A DNA stretch of 64,000 nucleotides, taken from the NCBI GenBank assembly GCA_016124195.1, contig WGOE01000009.1:1-64000 (forward strand), given 5' to 3'. This document shows, one piece after another, positions 7,959 through 17,019 of this stretch (position 1 is its first letter; each line of letters starts with the position of its first letter). A program made the translations under genes and the position numbers. The notes under the pieces are model-generated. The model ran no database searches and was not told where the DNA came from. It saw only the letters and a program-made list of their open reading frames with translations. The stretch comes from a bacterium. Its GTDB lineage: Bacteria; Pseudomonadota; Alphaproteobacteria; Rhodobacterales; Rhodobacteraceae.

Positions 7959-8780
7959 ATGACGCCCGAAGACTTCTTGAAATCCGGCGATCCGGCGGGC
8001 GCCATGGCCGCGCTGCAGACCCTCGTCAAGGCCAAACCGTCGGACGCAAAGCTGCGGATCTTTCTGTTCCAGCTGTTGTGCGTGATGGGTCAATGGGACC
8101 GTGCCATCCGGCAGTTGAAGGTTTGCGGCGAGCTTGATCCTGCCGCCCTGCAGATGGCGCAGGCCTACCGCGAGGCGATCATCTGCGAGGTTTACCGCGA
8201 AAAGGTCTTTGCCGGTGACAAGATGCCTCTGGTCTTTGGCGAGCCGCAGGAGTGGCTGGCCTGGCTGATGGAGGCGCAGAAGCTTCTGGCCAAGGGCGAG
8301 GTTCAGGCCGCGGCCGACCTGCGCGCCAAGGCGTTTGACGCGGCCCCGGCCACCTCGGGCAGCCTTGACGGGGCGCGGTTCGACTGGATCGCCGATGCCG
8401 ACATGCGCTTTGGCCCGGTGCTGGAAGCCATCGTGAACGGGCGCTATTTCTGGCTGCCCTTCAACCAGATCGCCAAGATCGCCTTCGACCCGCCGACCGA
8501 CCTGCGCGACGCGGTCTGGACGGCGGCGCATATCACCCTGGCCAACGAGGGGCAGGTCGTGGCCTTCATCCCCTCGCGCTATCCTTTCTCGGGGCAGAAG
8601 GGCGATGCGGCCGAAAAGCTGTCGCGCGCCACGAACTGGACAGATGCCGGGGCGGAAACCTTCACCGGTCTGGGGCAGCGGCTCTTGTCCACGGATCAGG
8701 GCGATGTGGCGCTTCTGGATGCAAGGCTGGTGACGCTTGACGTCACGCCATCGGATTCCGCCTCCGACAGGACGGAGTAG
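7959..8780 (+). CDS. tagJ: T6SS accessory protein TagJ (ImpE)
   Basis: A 273-residue ImpE/TagJ protein. The N-terminus is TPR-like (PAGAMAALQTLVKAKPSDAKLRIFLFQLLCVMGQWDRA, about residues 10-48), and the C-terminal half carries the family phrase FWLPFNQIAKIAFDPPTDLRD. TagJ binds TssB and the ClpV N-domain and helps sheath disassembly in systems that have it. It lies between hcp and tssE, as in the Rhizobium/Agrobacterium imp clusters. Confidence 0.92.
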   Translation: MTPEDFLKSGDPAGAMAALQTLVKAKPSDAKLRIFLFQLLCVMGQWDRAIRQLKVCGELDPAALQMAQAYREAIICEVYREKVFAGDKMPLVFGEPQEWLAWLMEAQKLLAKGEVQAAADLRAKAFDAAPATSGSLDGARFDWIADADMRFGPVLEAIVNGRYFWLPFNQIAKIAFDPPTDLRDAVWTAAHITLANEGQVVAFIPSRYPFSGQKGDAAEKLSRATNWTDAGAETFTGLGQRLLSTDQGDVALLDARLVTLDVTPSDSASDRTE

Positions 8781-8787
8781 CCCAGCC

Positions 8788-9285
8788 ATGGCGGACAAGA
8801 TGATGTCCGAACGGCTGCAACCTTCGCTGCTGGACCGGCTGACCGATGACGACCCGACCAATCCCGCCGAAAGCCGCGAGGCGCGGGTCATCGACATCCG
8901 CCGCCTGCGCGACATCGTGCAGCGCGACCTGTCGTGGCTGCTGAACACAAACAGCGCGGAATCCTGGATCGACCAGGACCGCTACCCCTTGGTCGCACGG
9001 TCGGTCATCAACTTTGGCCTGCGCGAGGTGGCCGGCGACTTTTCGTCCGAAGCGCGGGCCGCGATCATCCGCAAGTCGATCCTGAATGCGATCGAATGTT
9101 ATGAACCGCGCATCCGCAAGGGTTCGACCCATGTCGAACTGCGCACCGAAAACTCGCCGCGCACCACGGTAATCAGCTTTGACATCCGCGCCGACATGTG
9201 GGCCGAACCGATCCCCATTCAACTCTACCTGCGCTCGTCGGTCGACATGACGACGGGCGAGGTCTCGCTGGAGAGGTCGGGCTGA
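8788..9285 (+). CDS. tssE: T6SS baseplate wedge protein TssE (gp25-like)
   Basis: A 165-residue protein starting at the ATG at 8788 (MADKMMSERLQPSLLDRLTDD), seven bases after the tagJ stop. It has the LQPSLLDRLTDDDP start of TssE and a GpW/Gp25 domain with SVINFGLREVAGDF, IRKSILNAIECYEPRIRKG and the C-terminal SFDIRADMWAEPIPIQLYLRS. It connects the sheath to the baseplate. Its TGA overlaps the tssF ATG by one base. Confidence 0.94.
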   Translation: MADKMMSERLQPSLLDRLTDDDPTNPAESREARVIDIRRLRDIVQRDLSWLLNTNSAESWIDQDRYPLVARSVINFGLREVAGDFSSEARAAIIRKSILNAIECYEPRIRKGSTHVELRTENSPRTTVISFDIRADMWAEPIPIQLYLRSSVDMTTGEVSLERSG

Positions 9286-11165
9286 TGGATACCCGGCTTC
9301 TGGCGCATTACGAAAGCGAGCTGGCCTTCCTGCGCGACATGGGGGCGGAATTCGCTGCGGCCTATCCCAAGATCGCCTCGCGGCTGGGGATGGAAGGCAT
9401 GGAGGTGCTGGACCCTTACGTCGAGCGTCTGCTGGAGGGCACGGCCTTCCTGTCGGCCCGGGTGCAACTGGCGCTGGAAATGCAGTTCCCGGCCTTCACC
9501 TCCAACCTCCTCGAAATCATCTATCCGCATTTCCTGGCGCCGGTGCCCTCGATGATGGTGGTGGCGCTGGAGCCGGATCTGGGCAATGCCGCGGTGAAAA
9601 GCGGCTATGTGATGAAGCGTGGCGCGCGGCTGCGCTCGCGCCAGATCGACGGCGAACAGACCGCCTGCATCTTTACCACCGGCAGCGATGTGACGCTGTG
9701 GCCGGTCGAGGTGTCCGAGGCGGAATATATCGACAGCCGGGGCGGATTGGTGGCGGCCGGGGTCAGCCGCGACACGCCGGCGCGGGCCGGCATACGGCTC
9801 AGGCTGCGGCGCAGCGATGGCGTGGCGATGTCGAGCCTGCCGATGGACAGCCTGACTGTGTATCTCACCGGGCAGGGCGCCGACCCTTGGGTCTTGCACG
9901 AAGCGCTCTGCACCCGGGTCGTGGGCATGGTGGGCCGCTCGACCGACCGGCGCAACGACTGGACGCAGCCCTTGCCCGGCGCGCGCACCACCGCGCGTGG
10001 CCTTGACCGCGACGAGGCCTTGCTGCCCACGCCGCGCCGGTCCTTTGACGGCTACCGACTGCTGCAGGAATATTTCGCCATGCCCGAACGTTTCCACTTC
10101 GTGGAACTGTCCGGCATGCGCCCGGCCCTGGCCCGGGCCGAGGGGCAGGATGTCGATCTCTATCTTCTGTTGTCCGAACCCCTGCACGACAACGGTGCCT
10201 GCGTGCGGCGCGAAAGCTTCGTTCTGAACGCGGTGCCGGCGGTCAACCTTTTCGAACGCGCCTTCGACCGCATCCACATGACCCATGCCGATACCGAACA
10301 ATATGTGACGCCCAACCGCACGGCGCCGCTGGATTACGAGATCTATTCGATCACCAAAGTCTCTGGCATCGCCAGCAAGACCAACGAAGAGACCGAATTC
10401 CGCCCCTTCTATTCGGCCTCCGACATCACGGCGGCGGGCGAAAACCACCCGGCCTATTACACGATCCACCGCCGCATGCGGCAGCGGAACGAAAAGGAAC
10501 GGCTGCGCGGGGTGCGCACGTCGTACCTCGGGTCCGAGATATATCTGAGCCTCGTCGATGCCGCACAGGCGCCCTATGCCTCGGGGCTCAGCCAGCTTGC
10601 GGTGTCGGGCCTGTGCACCAACCGCGATCTGCCCCTGCTGTTGTCGACCGCCGGCAAGGATGCCTTCCATCTGCCCGATGGCGGGCCGGTCCTGTCGATC
10701 ACCACCATCGTCTCGCCCACAAGGCCGCGCCCGACCATCGCGCAGGGCGAAACCTCGTGGCGGCTGATCAGCCATCTGTCGCTGAACTACCTGTCGATCA
10801 CCGACCGCGAAGGCGGGCAGGGCGGGGCCGAGGCACTGCGCGAACTGATCGGGCTTTACGCGCCTTCGGGCGACCGGGTGGTGACCAAGCAGATGGAGGG
10901 GATGCGCGGCATCTCGACCCGGCCCATCGTGCGCCGCATGACGGATGAGGTCCTGTCCACCGCGGTGCGCGGGCTGGAAATCAAGCTGGATTTCGACGAA
11001 AGTTTCTTTGACGGCTCCGGGGTCTTCGTGCTCGCCTCGGTGCTCGAGCGGTTTTTCCGCAAATATGTTACGATCAACTCGTTTACCGAGACGGTGCTTA
11101 CAACCCAACAACGCGGAGAGATCACAAGGTGGCGACCGGAGAGCGGGCTCGGCCGGATGATCTGA
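9285..11165 (+). CDS. tssF: T6SS baseplate protein TssF (ImpG/VasA)
   Basis: A 626-residue protein beginning MDTRLLAHYESELAFLRDMG, the typical TssF start, followed by FAAAYPKIASRLGMEG and LEIIYPHFLAPVPSMMVV. TssF pairs with TssG to form baseplate wedges around VgrG. The start was set at 9285, where it overlaps the tssE stop; the longer upstream frame lies inside tssE. The last 37 bases overlap tssG. Confidence 0.95.
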   Translation: MDTRLLAHYESELAFLRDMGAEFAAAYPKIASRLGMEGMEVLDPYVERLLEGTAFLSARVQLALEMQFPAFTSNLLEIIYPHFLAPVPSMMVVALEPDLGNAAVKSGYVMKRGARLRSRQIDGEQTACIFTTGSDVTLWPVEVSEAEYIDSRGGLVAAGVSRDTPARAGIRLRLRRSDGVAMSSLPMDSLTVYLTGQGADPWVLHEALCTRVVGMVGRSTDRRNDWTQPLPGARTTARGLDRDEALLPTPRRSFDGYRLLQEYFAMPERFHFVELSGMRPALARAEGQDVDLYLLLSEPLHDNGACVRRESFVLNAVPAVNLFERAFDRIHMTHADTEQYVTPNRTAPLDYEIYSITKVSGIASKTNEETEFRPFYSASDITAAGENHPAYYTIHRRMRQRNEKERLRGVRTSYLGSEIYLSLVDAAQAPYASGLSQLAVSGLCTNRDLPLLLSTAGKDAFHLPDGGPVLSITTIVSPTRPRPTIAQGETSWRLISHLSLNYLSITDREGGQGGAEALRELIGLYAPSGDRVVTKQMEGMRGISTRPIVRRMTDEVLSTAVRGLEIKLDFDESFFDGSGVFVLASVLERFFRKYVTINSFTETVLTTQQRGEITRWRPESGLGRMI

Positions 11166-12211
11166 CGCATTACGCGCAGCTTCGGGCCGATCCGACCAAA
11201 TTTCACCTCTTCCAGGCGCTGCGCATCATCGAGGCGCAGCATTCCGATGCGCCGCGTCTGGGCACCTCGCGCCGGGCGGCGCAGGATCCGGTGCGGCTGG
11301 GCCAAGAGGCGGAACTGGCCTTTCCGACCTCGACCATCGCCGAGTTCAAGGTGGAACCCGGTCAGCCCGATGTTCTGACCAACCGCGCCTTCGGCCTTTT
11401 CGGTCCCATGGGGCCCCTGCCGCTGCATCTGACCGAATATGCCCGCGAAAGACGGCGCAATTTTCGCGATACGACGATGATCGCCTTCGCCAATACCTTC
11501 ACCCACCGCCTGATGAGCCTGTTTTACCGGGCCTGGGTGGCAGGTCAGCCCGCGCCTTCGTTCGACCGGCCCGAACAGGACCCGTTCGAACGCAAGGTGG
11601 CCGCGATTTCCGGCTATTACGGCAAGGGGCTCGCCAGGCGCGACCTGATGCCCGACATGGCCAAGCGCTACTTTGCCGGACATCTGGCCTCTGGCACCAA
11701 GACGGCCGAGGGGCTGGTCTCGCTGTTGCAAAGCTTCTTCGAGGCCGAGGTGCATCTGCAGCAGTTTATCGGCACCTGGCTGGATCTGGAGCCCGACGAC
11801 CGCTGGCAGTTGGGCCGTCCGGCGGGCCTCGGCCGGTCCACCTCGATCGGATCGCGGGTCTGGTCGCGGGCCTCCAAGTTCCGCATTCTGGTCGGGCCCT
11901 TGTCGCTGGCCGATTATCGGCGCTTTCTGCCCGGTCCCGATCCGTCAAAGGGGGGGGCCATCGAACGTCTGGAGGCCATCGTGCGCAATTTTGTCGGCGA
12001 TGCGCTGGAATGGGATGTCAATGTGATCCTGCGCGCCGCCGATGTGCCGCGCGTGGCCCTGGGCGGCGCCAATGCCGCGCTTGGCCATACGACCTGGGTC
12101 GGGGTGCGCCGCGACAGCGGGCACGACGCCCGCGACCTTTACCTTTCCCCGCCCCATGTGCTGCGCCGTCGGCGCCCGCAAACCCCCAAAATGACCGGAG
12201 CCCTAAAATGA
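11129..12211 (+). CDS. tssG: T6SS baseplate protein TssG (ImpH/VasB)
   Basis: A 360-residue TssG protein with FHLFQALRIIEAQHSDAPRLG at the N-terminus, FGLFGPMGPLPLHLTEYARER in the middle and VRIL/RAAD-type strands toward the end, finishing with GHTTWVGVRRD. It starts with GTG at 11129 behind a CGGAGAG site, inside the end of tssF, which suggests translational coupling between the two wedge subunits. A basic tail closes the protein, and its stop overlaps the clpV ATG. Confidence 0.93.
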   Translation: MATGERARPDDLTHYAQLRADPTKFHLFQALRIIEAQHSDAPRLGTSRRAAQDPVRLGQEAELAFPTSTIAEFKVEPGQPDVLTNRAFGLFGPMGPLPLHLTEYARERRRNFRDTTMIAFANTFTHRLMSLFYRAWVAGQPAPSFDRPEQDPFERKVAAISGYYGKGLARRDLMPDMAKRYFAGHLASGTKTAEGLVSLLQSFFEAEVHLQQFIGTWLDLEPDDRWQLGRPAGLGRSTSIGSRVWSRASKFRILVGPLSLADYRRFLPGPDPSKGGAIERLEAIVRNFVGDALEWDVNVILRAADVPRVALGGANAALGHTTWVGVRRDSGHDARDLYLSPPHVLRRRRPQTPKMTGALK

Positions 12212-14931
12212 GCGAAATCAGTCGCGTTGCCCTGTTCGGCAAGTTGAACCGTCTGGCCTATCAGGCGGTCGAAGGCGCCACGGTCTTTTGCAAGCTGCGC
12301 GGCAATCCTTATGTCGAACTGGTGCATTGGCTGCATCAGATCCTGCAGAACCAGAACAGCGACCTGCATCGGATCGCCGAACACTACAAGCTCGACCCCG
12401 CCCGGCTCGTGGCCGACATGCAGCGCGCGCTGGATGCCCTGCCGCGCGGCGCCTCGTCGATCCAGGACCTGTCCGAACATCTGGAGGACGCCACCGAACG
12501 CGGCTGGGTCTGGGGGTCCCTGCTGTTCAGCGCAAGCCAGGTGCGCACGGGTTATCTGATCCTGGGCATCCTCAAGACGCCGGCCCTGCGCAACATCCTT
12601 TTCGCCATCTCGCCCGAGTTCAAGAAGGTCAAGCCCGACGATCTGGCCGAGAATTTCGCCGAAGCCGTCAATGGCAGCCCCGAGGAAGGCCAGGCGGCGA
12701 CCGATGGCAGCCATGTCGGATCGGGTGCGCCGGGCGAGGACTCGGGCGCCATGGCCCCGGCGGCGATGGGCAAGGAAGAGGCGCTGAAGAAATTCACCAC
12801 CGACCTGACCCAGCAGGCGCGCGACGGCAAGATGGACCCGATCGTCGGCCGGGACGAGGAAATCCGCCAGGTGGTCGACATCCTGATGCGGCGCCGGCAG
12901 AACAACCCGATCCTGACCGGCGAAGCCGGGGTAGGCAAGACGGCGGTGGTCGAGGGCTTTGCGCTCCGTATTGCGCGCGGCGACGTGCCGCCGGCCCTGC
13001 GCGAAGCGCGGATCCTGGCGCTGGACGTGGGCCTGTTGCAGGCCGGCGCCTCGATGAAGGGCGAATTCGAGAACCGCCTGAAATCGGTGATCGAAGAGGT
13101 CCAGGCCTCGACCACGCCGATCATCATGTTCATCGACGAAACCCATACGCTGGTGGGTGCCGGTGGTGCTGCGGGCACCGGCGATGCGGCGAACCTTCTG
13201 AAACCGGCGCTGGCGCGCGGGACCTTGCGCACCATTGGCGCCACGACCTGGGCCGAATATAAAAAGCATATCGAGAAAGACCCCGCCCTGACCCGGCGGT
13301 TCCAGACCGTGGTGGTGGATGAACCCAGCCCCACCAAGGCCATCCTGATGATGCGCGGCATCGCCTCGATGCTGGAAAAACACCATAAGGTGCAGGTGCT
13401 GGACGAGGCGATTGCCGCCGCCGTCAACCTGTCGGCCCGCTATATCCCGGCGCGGCAACTGCCCGATAAATCGGTCTCGGTCCTCGACACCGCCTGCGCG
13501 CGGGTCGCCGTCAGCCAGCACGCCGTGCCGGCCGAGGTCGACGATTCCCGCCGCCGGATCGAGGCGCTGGAGACCGAGCTTGCCATCATCACCCGCGACG
13601 AGACGGCGGGCTATGACGTGGCCGAACGGCGCGCCACCATCACCGCCGTCAAGGCCGAGGAGGAGGCCCGCCTTGCCGGTCTGACCGAACGCTGGGAGGC
13701 GGAAAAGAAGATCGTCGAACAGATCCTTGACCTGCGCGCCAAGCTGCGCGAGGGCGGCGCCGCGGTCGATCCCAAACCGGCCGGCGCCACCGGGTCCGAG
13801 GCCCCGGCACCGGAAGGCAACTCGCCCCTGACCGAGGAACAGCGCGCCACACTCACGGCCGAATTGCGCGCGAAGAACGAGGAACTGACCGCGCTGCAGG
13901 GCGAACATCCCCTGATCCTGCCGATTGTCGATGCGATGGCGGTGGGTTCGGTGATTGGCGACTGGACCGGCATTCCGGTCGGCCGGATGCTGAAGGATGA
14001 ACTGCAGACCGTGATCGACCTTGCGAGCCTCTTGTCCAAGCGCGTCATCGGCCAGGATCACGCGATGGAGATGATCGCCAAGCGCATCCAGACCAGCCGC
14101 GCCGGGCTCGACAACCCGTCAAAGCCGATCGGCGTCTTCATGCTGGCCGGCACCTCGGGCGTGGGCAAGACCGAAACCGCGCTGGCCCTGGCCGAGGTGA
14201 TGTATGGCGGCGAACAGAACGTCATCACCATCAACATGAGCGAATATCAGGAGGCGCATACCGTCAGCTCGCTCAAAGGCGCGCCTCCGGGCTACGTGGG
14301 CTATGGCGAAGGCGGGGTTCTGACCGAGGCGGTGCGGCGCAAGCCCTATTCTGTCGTGCTGCTGGACGAGGTCGAAAAGGCCCACCCCGATGTGCACGAG
14401 ATCTTCTTTCAGGTCTTTGACAAGGGTAACATGGAGGATGGCGAGGGCCGTTCCATCGACTTCCGCAACACGATGATCCTTCTGACCTCGAACGCGGGGT
14501 CCGAGATGATCATGGACATGTGCGCCGATCCCGAACTGATCCCCGAGCCGGACGCCATCGCCAAGGCGCTGCGCGAACCCTTGCTGAAGATCTTCCCGCC
14601 GGCCTTGCTGGGCCGTCTGGTGGTCATTCCCTATTATCCGCTCTCGCCCGACATGGTGGCGCGGATCACGCGGCTGCAGCTCGACCGGATCAAGAAGCGC
14701 GTGGTCACCACCCATGGCGTGCCCTTCGAATATTCGGATGCGGTGGTCGACCTCATCGTCTCGCGTTGCCAGGAACTGGAATCGGGCGGCCGGATGATCG
14801 ACGCCATCGTGACCAACACCATGCTGCCCGACATTTCGGGCGAATTCCTGCGCCGGATGATCGCCGGGGCAGAGGTGAACCGGGTTGCCATCGACGTGAC
14901 GGACGGCAATTTCACCTACAGTTTCGACTGA
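12208..14931 (+). CDS. clpV: T6SS sheath-recycling ATPase TssH (ClpV)
   Basis: A 907-residue AAA+ protein starting at 12208. It has an N-domain (about 1-150), an acidic Gly/Ala linker (about 160-185), a first AAA domain with Walker A GEAGVGKTAV and Walker B IIMFIDETHTL, a coiled middle region (about 440-600), and a second AAA domain with GTSGVGKTETAL and YSVVLLDEVEKAH. This two-ring form extracts TssC from contracted sheaths. The middle region carries a Pro/Ala/Glu-rich insert (near 13760-13830). A hairpin follows at 14946-14969. Confidence 0.95.
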   Translation: MSEISRVALFGKLNRLAYQAVEGATVFCKLRGNPYVELVHWLHQILQNQNSDLHRIAEHYKLDPARLVADMQRALDALPRGASSIQDLSEHLEDATERGWVWGSLLFSASQVRTGYLILGILKTPALRNILFAISPEFKKVKPDDLAENFAEAVNGSPEEGQAATDGSHVGSGAPGEDSGAMAPAAMGKEEALKKFTTDLTQQARDGKMDPIVGRDEEIRQVVDILMRRRQNNPILTGEAGVGKTAVVEGFALRIARGDVPPALREARILALDVGLLQAGASMKGEFENRLKSVIEEVQASTTPIIMFIDETHTLVGAGGAAGTGDAANLLKPALARGTLRTIGATTWAEYKKHIEKDPALTRRFQTVVVDEPSPTKAILMMRGIASMLEKHHKVQVLDEAIAAAVNLSARYIPARQLPDKSVSVLDTACARVAVSQHAVPAEVDDSRRRIEALETELAIITRDETAGYDVAERRATITAVKAEEEARLAGLTERWEAEKKIVEQILDLRAKLREGGAAVDPKPAGATGSEAPAPEGNSPLTEEQRATLTAELRAKNEELTALQGEHPLILPIVDAMAVGSVIGDWTGIPVGRMLKDELQTVIDLASLLSKRVIGQDHAMEMIAKRIQTSRAGLDNPSKPIGVFMLAGTSGVGKTETALALAEVMYGGEQNVITINMSEYQEAHTVSSLKGAPPGYVGYGEGGVLTEAVRRKPYSVVLLDEVEKAHPDVHEIFFQVFDKGNMEDGEGRSIDFRNTMILLTSNAGSEMIMDMCADPELIPEPDAIAKALREPLLKIFPPALLGRLVVIPYYPLSPDMVARITRLQLDRIKKRVVTTHGVPFEYSDAVVDLIVSRCQELESGGRMIDAIVTNTMLPDISGEFLRRMIAGAEVNRVAIDVTDGNFTYSFD

Positions 14932-14945
14932 GCGGGATCACAGGT

Positions 14946-14969
14946 CCTGCCGCCACCCGGTGGGGCAGG
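14946..14969 (+). terminator. Intercistronic hairpin after clpV
   Basis: CCTGCC-g-CCAC pairs with GTGG-GGCAGG across a three-base loop. A G-run of 11 bases follows near 15011. There is no T-run, so it may reduce rather than stop transcription into the TssBC-fusion gene. Nothing else was seen in 14932-15077. Confidence 0.4.
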
Positions 14970-15077
14970 GCGCCAATCAGGGCCGGGGATGCCGCGGGGC
15001 GTTCCGGCCGGGGGGGGGGGCCGCGACAGGGATGTTGCGGTTCGCGGGCCCGATAACCGTTGGATAGCGAGGCGAAG

Positions 15078-16862
15078 ATGGCAAAAGGCGTCGGACTGGA
15101 ACTGAACTTCGGCTCTTTGGAGGCGGCGCGCCCGCAAGGGGCCACGCCCGCGCGGTTCCGCATCGCGCTGATGGGCGACTTTTCCGGCCGCGCCGCGCGG
15201 GGCGAGGTCGAGATCGGCGCGGATCTGGCCGCGCGGCGCCCGATCAAGCTGGACATCGACACGCTGGACAAGGTGATCAAGGGTTTTGCCACCGATCTGA
15301 TCCTGCCCATCGGCAAGGACGGCGCGGGGATCGAGGTCAGCCTGGGTTCGATCGACGATCTGCACCCGGACGAATTGTTCGGCAATGTGGACATGTTCGC
15401 CGAACTGGTGGCCTTGAAGCGCAGGCTTTCCAGCGGCAAGACGGCGGCGAATGCGATGGGCGACCTGAAAGCCTGGGGTGAGGAGTTCGGCCGCAAGATC
15501 GCGCCACCCGCCCGCAAATCGGCCGGCAATGCGGTGCCCTCGGACCGCAGGCTTTCCGATTTCGCGGCTCTGGTCGGCGGCAATGTCGCGCGCAAGGCCG
15601 AGGCCTCTTCGACTGACGACCTCTTGGCGCGCATCGTCGGGCCCTATGTGCAGGCCTTGCCCGACCCCGATGCCGCAGACCTGCAAGTGGCCGCCGAAGA
15701 GGCCCTGGCCGGGGCGATGCGCCTTGTGCTGCATCACCCGGAATTCCAGTCGGTCGAGGCGCAGTGGCGCATGCTGGACCTGATCGCCCGCTCGGTCGAG
15801 ACGGATCAGAAGCTGGACATCGTGCTCTATGACATCTCGGCCGAGGAACTGGCAGCGGATCTGGCGGCCGGGGACGATCTGGCCGAAAGCGGCATCTGCC
15901 AGTTGCTGCGTGAAAGCACGCCGGACGGGCGCGGGCCCTTCTCGGCGGTTTGCGGGCTTTACACGTTTGAGGAAACCCCGCCCCATGCCGAACTGATCGG
16001 GCGGATGGCGCAGGTCGCGGCCCATGTGCGCGCGCCCTTCTTTGCCGCGATCACGCCGACCTTTCTGGAAACCGACATCAAGGACCGCCACCCCTTGGTG
16101 GCCGAGGCCTGGGATGCGCTGCGTGCGATGCCGGAGGCCGGCTATATCGGTCTGGTCAGCCCGCGCTTCCTGCTGCGCAGGCCCTATGGCGCCAAGTCCG
16201 AACCGATCTATGAATTCGACTTCGAGGAATTCACCGAAGCCGAGGGGCTTTCGGGCATGCTCTGGGCCAATCCGGTGGCGCTGGTGGCGATCCTTCTGGC
16301 GCAGAGTTTCCGCAAGAACGGGCCGGGGCTGGGGCTTGGCTCGGTCATGACACTGGGCGGCATGCCCTATCACTATGTCAAGGACCGCTTTGGCGATCAG
16401 GTGGCCTTGCCCTGCACCGAACGCAACCTGACCCAGGCCAAGACGCAGGCCACCATCGCGCGCGGCTATATGCCGGTGGTCTCGGTCAAGGGGCGCGACG
16501 AGGTGCGGCTTGGCAGCTTTCAAGGCCTGAACGGCAAGACGATCCTGGGTTTCTGGGCCGATGTGCCGGCGATGGCGCCGCGCCCCAAACCCGCGCCGGC
16601 CGCGGCTGGTGCTGCGGCTGCCCCGGCCTCTGGCGCGGCGCCGGCGGGGGCGGCTGCGCCTGCGGGTCCGGCTGAAGAGACAGCCGCCGCAGCGCCGGCC
16701 GAGGCGCTCGATGCCGAACTCGAGGCGCTTCTGGCCAGTTTTGGCGATGACTTCGGCTCTGCAGCCCCAGCCGCCGCCGCCGAGGCCGCCCCCGAAGCGC
16801 CGCCCGCCGCCGCCGAAGAGGAAATGGATGCCGATCTTGCCGCCCTTCTGGCCAGCCTGTGA
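15078..16862 (+). CDS. T6SS sheath-like fusion: TssB-like domain joined to TssC-like domain (ImpD-type)
   Basis: About 594 residues from the ATG at 15078 (MAKGVGLELNFG) behind GAGGCGAAG; a TTG at 15060 is an alternative. Residues about 20-140 match TssB in order: FRIALMGDFSG, IKLDIDTLDKVIKG, VSLGSIDDLHPDEL and LVALKRRLSS. Residues about 175-490 match TssC: LHHPEFQSVEAQWRMLDLI, AAHVRAPFFAAITPTFLET and PRFLLRRPYGAKSEPIYEF. The tail (about 500-594) is Ala/Pro-rich with two similar helices, LDAELEALLASFGDDF and MDADLAALLASL. Separate tssB and tssC genes also exist, so this is a second sheath-type protein. Imp clusters have a second TssC-like gene (ImpD); the joined TssB part is notable. Its role could be baseplate-proximal sheath, sheath cap or regulator. 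Confidence 0.82.
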   Translation: MAKGVGLELNFGSLEAARPQGATPARFRIALMGDFSGRAARGEVEIGADLAARRPIKLDIDTLDKVIKGFATDLILPIGKDGAGIEVSLGSIDDLHPDELFGNVDMFAELVALKRRLSSGKTAANAMGDLKAWGEEFGRKIAPPARKSAGNAVPSDRRLSDFAALVGGNVARKAEASSTDDLLARIVGPYVQALPDPDAADLQVAAEEALAGAMRLVLHHPEFQSVEAQWRMLDLIARSVETDQKLDIVLYDISAEELAADLAAGDDLAESGICQLLRESTPDGRGPFSAVCGLYTFEETPPHAELIGRMAQVAAHVRAPFFAAITPTFLETDIKDRHPLVAEAWDALRAMPEAGYIGLVSPRFLLRRPYGAKSEPIYEFDFEEFTEAEGLSGMLWANPVALVAILLAQSFRKNGPGLGLGSVMTLGGMPYHYVKDRFGDQVALPCTERNLTQAKTQATIARGYMPVVSVKGRDEVRLGSFQGLNGKTILGFWADVPAMAPRPKPAPAAAGAAAAPASGAAPAGAAAPAGPAEETAAAAPAEALDAELEALLASFGDDFGSAAPAAAAEAAPEAPPAAAEEEMDADLAALLASL

Positions 16863-17019
16863 CGGGCCGAAGGGACAATCGTGAAGGGTCCTTGCGACGA
16901 AGACTGACAAAAGACCTTCGATCCCAGACGTAAAGGTGTAGAACTGTAACGCGGGCAAAGGGTCTGCGCCCCGAACGTCAGGGGGGGCAGACAAAGGTCC
17001 GAACAGAGGTTGATGCGAT

